Source: Paramoeba atlantica
Lineage: Eukaryota; Discosea
Assembly (NCBI GenBank): GCA_977017575.1
Contig: CDRNVI010000059.1
Location: forward strand, 310,001 to 374,000
Length of the DNA stretch: 64,000 nt
Direction of reading: 5' to 3'
Each line of letters starts with the position of its first letter. The stretch's first letter is position 1. The notes under the pieces are model-generated. The model worked only from the letters and a program-made list of their open reading frames with translations. It was not told the origin of the DNA and searched no databases. Of this stretch, positions 61,226-64,000 are shown piece after piece. The position numbers were made by a program, and so were the translations under genes.

Positions 61226-64000
61226 ATGAATTCACAGCGCGGCGTAGTACCACTGTGTGGATCGTCTGTGTCCGTCGAAGGTGGAAGTACCAGTGTAAGA
61301 CACAAAGGTCGGCGAGCACAATTTTCTCCTAAAAGGAAGCCTTTATCGGCACCCTTCTTAAACAATGGTGTACCTATAGCATCTGTGCATTTTATGTATC
61401 TGCGACAAAAGCAACTTACGTCTTTTGACCCCTATGTCGTGCTCAAGCACGTAACAATGCTTGATCTCTCCATGAACTATTTGTCCACGATGAATTTTTT
61501 ATCGCTCTTTCCAAATCTGCGCCACTTGTTCATGACTGGAAACAAACTAGAACACCTTTCAAATCTCGATGCAGTACCCGACCTAGAAACCCTGGCCGTT
61601 TCCTCGAATCGGATAAAAACTTTCGAGGGGTTAGGGGACCTCAAACAACTAAAACTACTCTCCTTGAATTACAATGAGATATCCTCCCTTCAAGGATTTC
61701 CTTTTCTTCCGTCCTTACAAGCGGTAAACATAAAAGGGAACCCGATTGATGAGTGGCAGGATATACGACGGATCCTTCTTGCGCTCAGTCCCGTGAGTTT
61801 GGTACAAATTAACGGAAGAGAAGTCACACCCACAGAAAAAACCGAAGCCACGGCTTACCACGGAAGTATCGCCTATGCTCTCTCAGAAGGGTTTATCCCA
61901 CCCTCTCCCCTTACCCCTACTCCTCCCGCACACGCCCCAATACACGCCTTCCTCTCCCATCTCCAAAAACAACGTGCTCTCTCCGCGGGGCACCCCCCCT
62001 TCCTCATCCCCCACACCCTCGAGGTCCGCCCCCCCTCTGACCCGCTCCTCTTCCACGAGGGTACCCCCCTGACCCTCCAGGTGTGTCTCCAGGACACCCG
62101 CCCCGCACGTGAGACCCCCCCCTTCGAGTCCCACGTGCTCTCCCCCGTGGTGTTCCAAGTAACGGGGAACGCCCAGCGCGTGGAACTCACGGGCTCGTTC
62201 GTCACCGGGGGACGTAACACCAGCAGCCCTGGGGATACGAATCAACCCACACGACTGGAGCTCTACCGTGAGAGTCACTGTCCCCACGGGGTCGAGACGG
62301 GGGGGGGAGAGCCACAACCGGGGAAGGCAGAAGAAGAGAACGAAGAGGGCGTCGCCTTCTCCACCCGGCTGTACCTCCCCCCCGGGTCCTACGCGTACCA
62401 GTACGTGGTGGATGGGGAGACGCGGGTGTCCGAGGCGGCCCCGACGGGGGTGGGTGCAGGCGCCCAGGGGGTGTGTAACCTTTGTGAGGTGTCGGTGAGT
62501 GCCCCCGCACGAGAGACCCAGTCCTTGCTGCATGTACGGTGGCTGCGGAGCACGGAGGGGGGTGTTGGGGGGTTTGAGGTGATTCCCAATGCAAAGGAAC
62601 TGACGTATGTGCCCACTGCGGGGGATGTGGGGCATTTTTTGCGTGCGGAGGTTTTGGTGTATGATGAAGGGGAGTTTCAGTTTCCGTTGTTTGCGATTAC
62701 GCCGAATATTGAGCCTGGGCTTCCGCTTTGCGCCCACATGGAGCTGAGTGGACGTTGTGTGGAGGGGGCGTCGTTGGTGCTGGATGTGGAGTATGCCGGT
62801 GGGGAGGAGGGCCAGAGTGAGACACGGTGGTTCCGTGTTGTGGATCACGACGAAGAGGTGCCGCTGGATACGAATTCCCCTGCGTATGTTCTCTCCCCCT
62901 CGGACGTCGCCCACCGTATCAAGGCGGAGTACCTCCCGGTACGCCAGGACGGGGAACGTGGGACCCCTGCGAGTCGGTACAGCGACGTCATCCTCCCCCG
63001 TCCCTGCGTCACGGGACTTGGTCCCATCACCGGGGAGGGGGTAGAGGGCGCCACACTCACGGTGGAGTGTGACGACCCCACGGCACTCCAACAAAAATGT
63101 CACCTCCAGTGGGGTCACTACGACCCTCGCTCCGGGGAATTCCACCCCCGTCCCGGCGCCCACGACCTGTCCTACCCCCTCACCCTTCCCGATGTCGGGG
63201 CTACTCTCGCGCTACAGTGTACCCTTAAAAGCGCATCCCCCACCCGTTTAAGCCCCACCCCGGAGCTTCGCCTGCGCTCGGACCCGATCCGCGCCGCCCC
63301 CCCGACCATCGAGGACTTTCGGCTCACCGGGTCCCCCACCGAGGGCAGTGCCCTCCAGCTGCACTACAGCTACCGCGGAGGTAACCCCGGGGCCCACCAG
63401 CTCGTGTGGTTCCGTGAGTCCACGGGGGGGGACGCGGGAGGGGGGGTACGGCAGGTCGTGGAGGAGACGACCCATGGCAAGGGGAGGGGGAGTAGGGGGA
63501 GTACCCGTAGGGGGAGTAGGGGGAGTACGGCTACGGGTACTAACACTACAAGTACTACGGGTATGAGTGCTACGGGTACGGCTACTCCGGGTATGAGTAC
63601 TACGGGTACGAGTCCTACGGGTACGGCTACTCCGGGTACGAGTGCTACGGGTACGAGTACTATGGGTACCTGTGGCTTGGCTGCGCCCCTGTGCCTACGT
63701 CGTGTGCTCACGACCGGGGATGTGGGGTACCGTATGGGTGCGATGCTCACACCTGTACGTAGTGACGGGGTACACGGGGCTACGGTGGAGGTGGTGGGGG
63801 GGTGTGCGGTGGGGGCAAGGGGGCCGCAGGTGGGGGGACCGATGAGGGTACGATGGGAGAGGGGAGGGGAGGGGGTGACTATAGGGGTAGTGGAGTACAC
63901 GTATGTTGGGGGGAAGGAGGGGGAGAGTCATGTGGAGTGGTATAAAGTGGAGGAGGGGGAGGGAGAAGAGGGGGAGGGGAGGCTGATTCAGGATGGGGGG
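61226..64000 (+). CDS. AIR9-like protein: LRR, carbohydrate-binding-like domain, A9 repeats (3' end outside window)
   Basis: The frame is open for 925 codons from ATG 61226 to the last base. Residues 55-176 are SDS22-type LRRs (MLDLSMNYL, LFMTGNKL, LAVSSNRI, LSLNYNEI, VNIKGNPI) followed by a cap to about 200. Residues about 308-400 resemble a CBM48/AMPK-type glycogen-binding fold (VVFQVTGNAQRVELTGSF ... LPPGSYAYQYVVDG). From about 430, at least four Ig-like A9 repeats follow (RWLRS... TYVPTAGDVGHFLRAEV; TRWFRV... PSDVAHRIKAEY; and two more). One A9 loop contains a Gly/Ser/Thr/Arg expansion (63470-63665). In plants and trypanosomes AIR9 binds cortical microtubules; in T. brucei it influences nuclear position. 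DNA is AT-rich to about 61890, then very GC-rich. Confidence 0.85.
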   Translation, partial: MNSQRGVVPLCGSSVSVEGGSTSVRHKGRRAQFSPKRKPLSAPFLNNGVPIASVHFMYLRQKQLTSFDPYVVLKHVTMLDLSMNYLSTMNFLSLFPNLRHLFMTGNKLEHLSNLDAVPDLETLAVSSNRIKTFEGLGDLKQLKLLSLNYNEISSLQGFPFLPSLQAVNIKGNPIDEWQDIRRILLALSPVSLVQINGREVTPTEKTEATAYHGSIAYALSEGFIPPSPLTPTPPAHAPIHAFLSHLQKQRALSAGHPPFLIPHTLEVRPPSDPLLFHEGTPLTLQVCLQDTRPARETPPFESHVLSPVVFQVTGNAQRVELTGSFVTGGRNTSSPGDTNQPTRLELYRESHCPHGVETGGGEPQPGKAEEENEEGVAFSTRLYLPPGSYAYQYVVDGETRVSEAAPTGVGAGAQGVCNLCEVSVSAPARETQSLLHVRWLRSTEGGVGGFEVIPNAKELTYVPTAGDVGHFLRAEVLVYDEGEFQFPLFAITPNIEPGLPLCAHMELSGRCVEGASLVLDVEYAGGEEGQSETRWFRVVDHDEEVPLDTNSPAYVLSPSDVAHRIKAEYLPVRQDGERGTPASRYSDVILPRPCVTGLGPITGEGVEGATLTVECDDPTALQQKCHLQWGHYDPRSGEFHPRPGAHDLSYPLTLPDVGATLALQCTLKSASPTRLSPTPELRLRSDPIRAAPPTIEDFRLTGSPTEGSALQLHYSYRGGNPGAHQLVWFRESTGGDAGGGVRQVVEETTHGKGRGSRGSTRRGSRGSTATGTNTTSTTGMSATGTATPGMSTTGTSPTGTATPGTSATGTSTMGTCGLAAPLCLRRVLTTGDVGYRMGAMLTPVRSDGVHGATVEVVGGCAVGARGPQVGGPMRVRWERGGEGVTIGVVEYTYVGGKEGESHVEWYKVEEGEGEEGEGRLIQDGG

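Noticed and set aside
62202-63163. Minus-strand frames up to 426 codons opposite the AIR9-like gene.
   Set aside because: Antisense shadow of GC-rich coding DNA; the + strand frame has clear LRR and A9 domains.

Overview
This window looks like nuclear DNA of a protist with intron-poor genes. The gene set is eukaryotic: a 14-3-3 protein, an SR-type splicing factor, a mitochondrial M16-family protein and nuclear-type tRNAs including a long-armed tRNA-Ser. An AIR9-like protein (a family known from land plants and excavate protists such as trypanosomatids) runs off the right end. All recognised host protein genes lie on the + strand, without introns I can see and with short spacers. Together with CRE/SLACS-like, ingi/L1Tc-like and VIPER/DIRS-like retroelements, this points to a kinetoplastid or another excavate. 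No spliced-leader gene was found, and the wealth of DNA transposons is unlike well-studied trypanosomatids, so the placement is an inference.

Layout. 1-10.2 kb is a host gene block: four leucine-rich-repeat (LRR) proteins of one family alternate with an M16 peptidase-like protein, an RRM/zinc-knuckle/RS protein and a 14-3-3 protein. 11.06-18.15 kb is a 7.1 kb segment bounded by 120-bp inverted repeats. It holds two broken retroelements with restriction-like endonucleases, a set of RNA-like hairpins and a 96-bp satellite of about 21 units. 18.2-18.9 kb is a CT-rich microsatellite block between its own inverted repeats.

20.4-25.5 kb is an IS30-type transposase gene split exactly by a 4.07 kb element that encodes a 997-residue DDE-like transposase. 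26.36-29.17 kb is a Tc1/mariner element split by a hAT-like element that itself contains a foldback element. From 28,028 to 46,568 a 9.26 kb segment is present twice in tandem. Each unit carries an ingi-like retroelement (APE endonuclease, RT, RNase H) interrupted by a TA-flanked DNA transposon, plus MITEs, GC-rich hairpins, minisatellites and an LRR gene fragment.

46.6-47.4 kb holds a Merlin/ISXO2-like transposase fragment. Five tRNA genes follow (47.5-48.15 kb), then a small ORF ending in a transposase-derived tail. 50.0-52.3 kb is a two-ORF Tc1/mariner-like transposon with an unusually wide D-to-E spacing. 52.3-54.35 kb is the long form of the TA-flanked transposon, followed by another Merlin fragment and a dispersed repeat. 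56.4-58.6 kb is a VIPER-like retroelement with gag and tyrosine recombinase but no visible RT. The last 2.8 kb is the AIR9-like gene.

The host genes form no single pathway. The LRR family is the only lineage-specific host set. The rest of the window is a layered transposon graveyard in which four insertions can be read at base precision, because removing the insert plus one target duplication restores the host frame.
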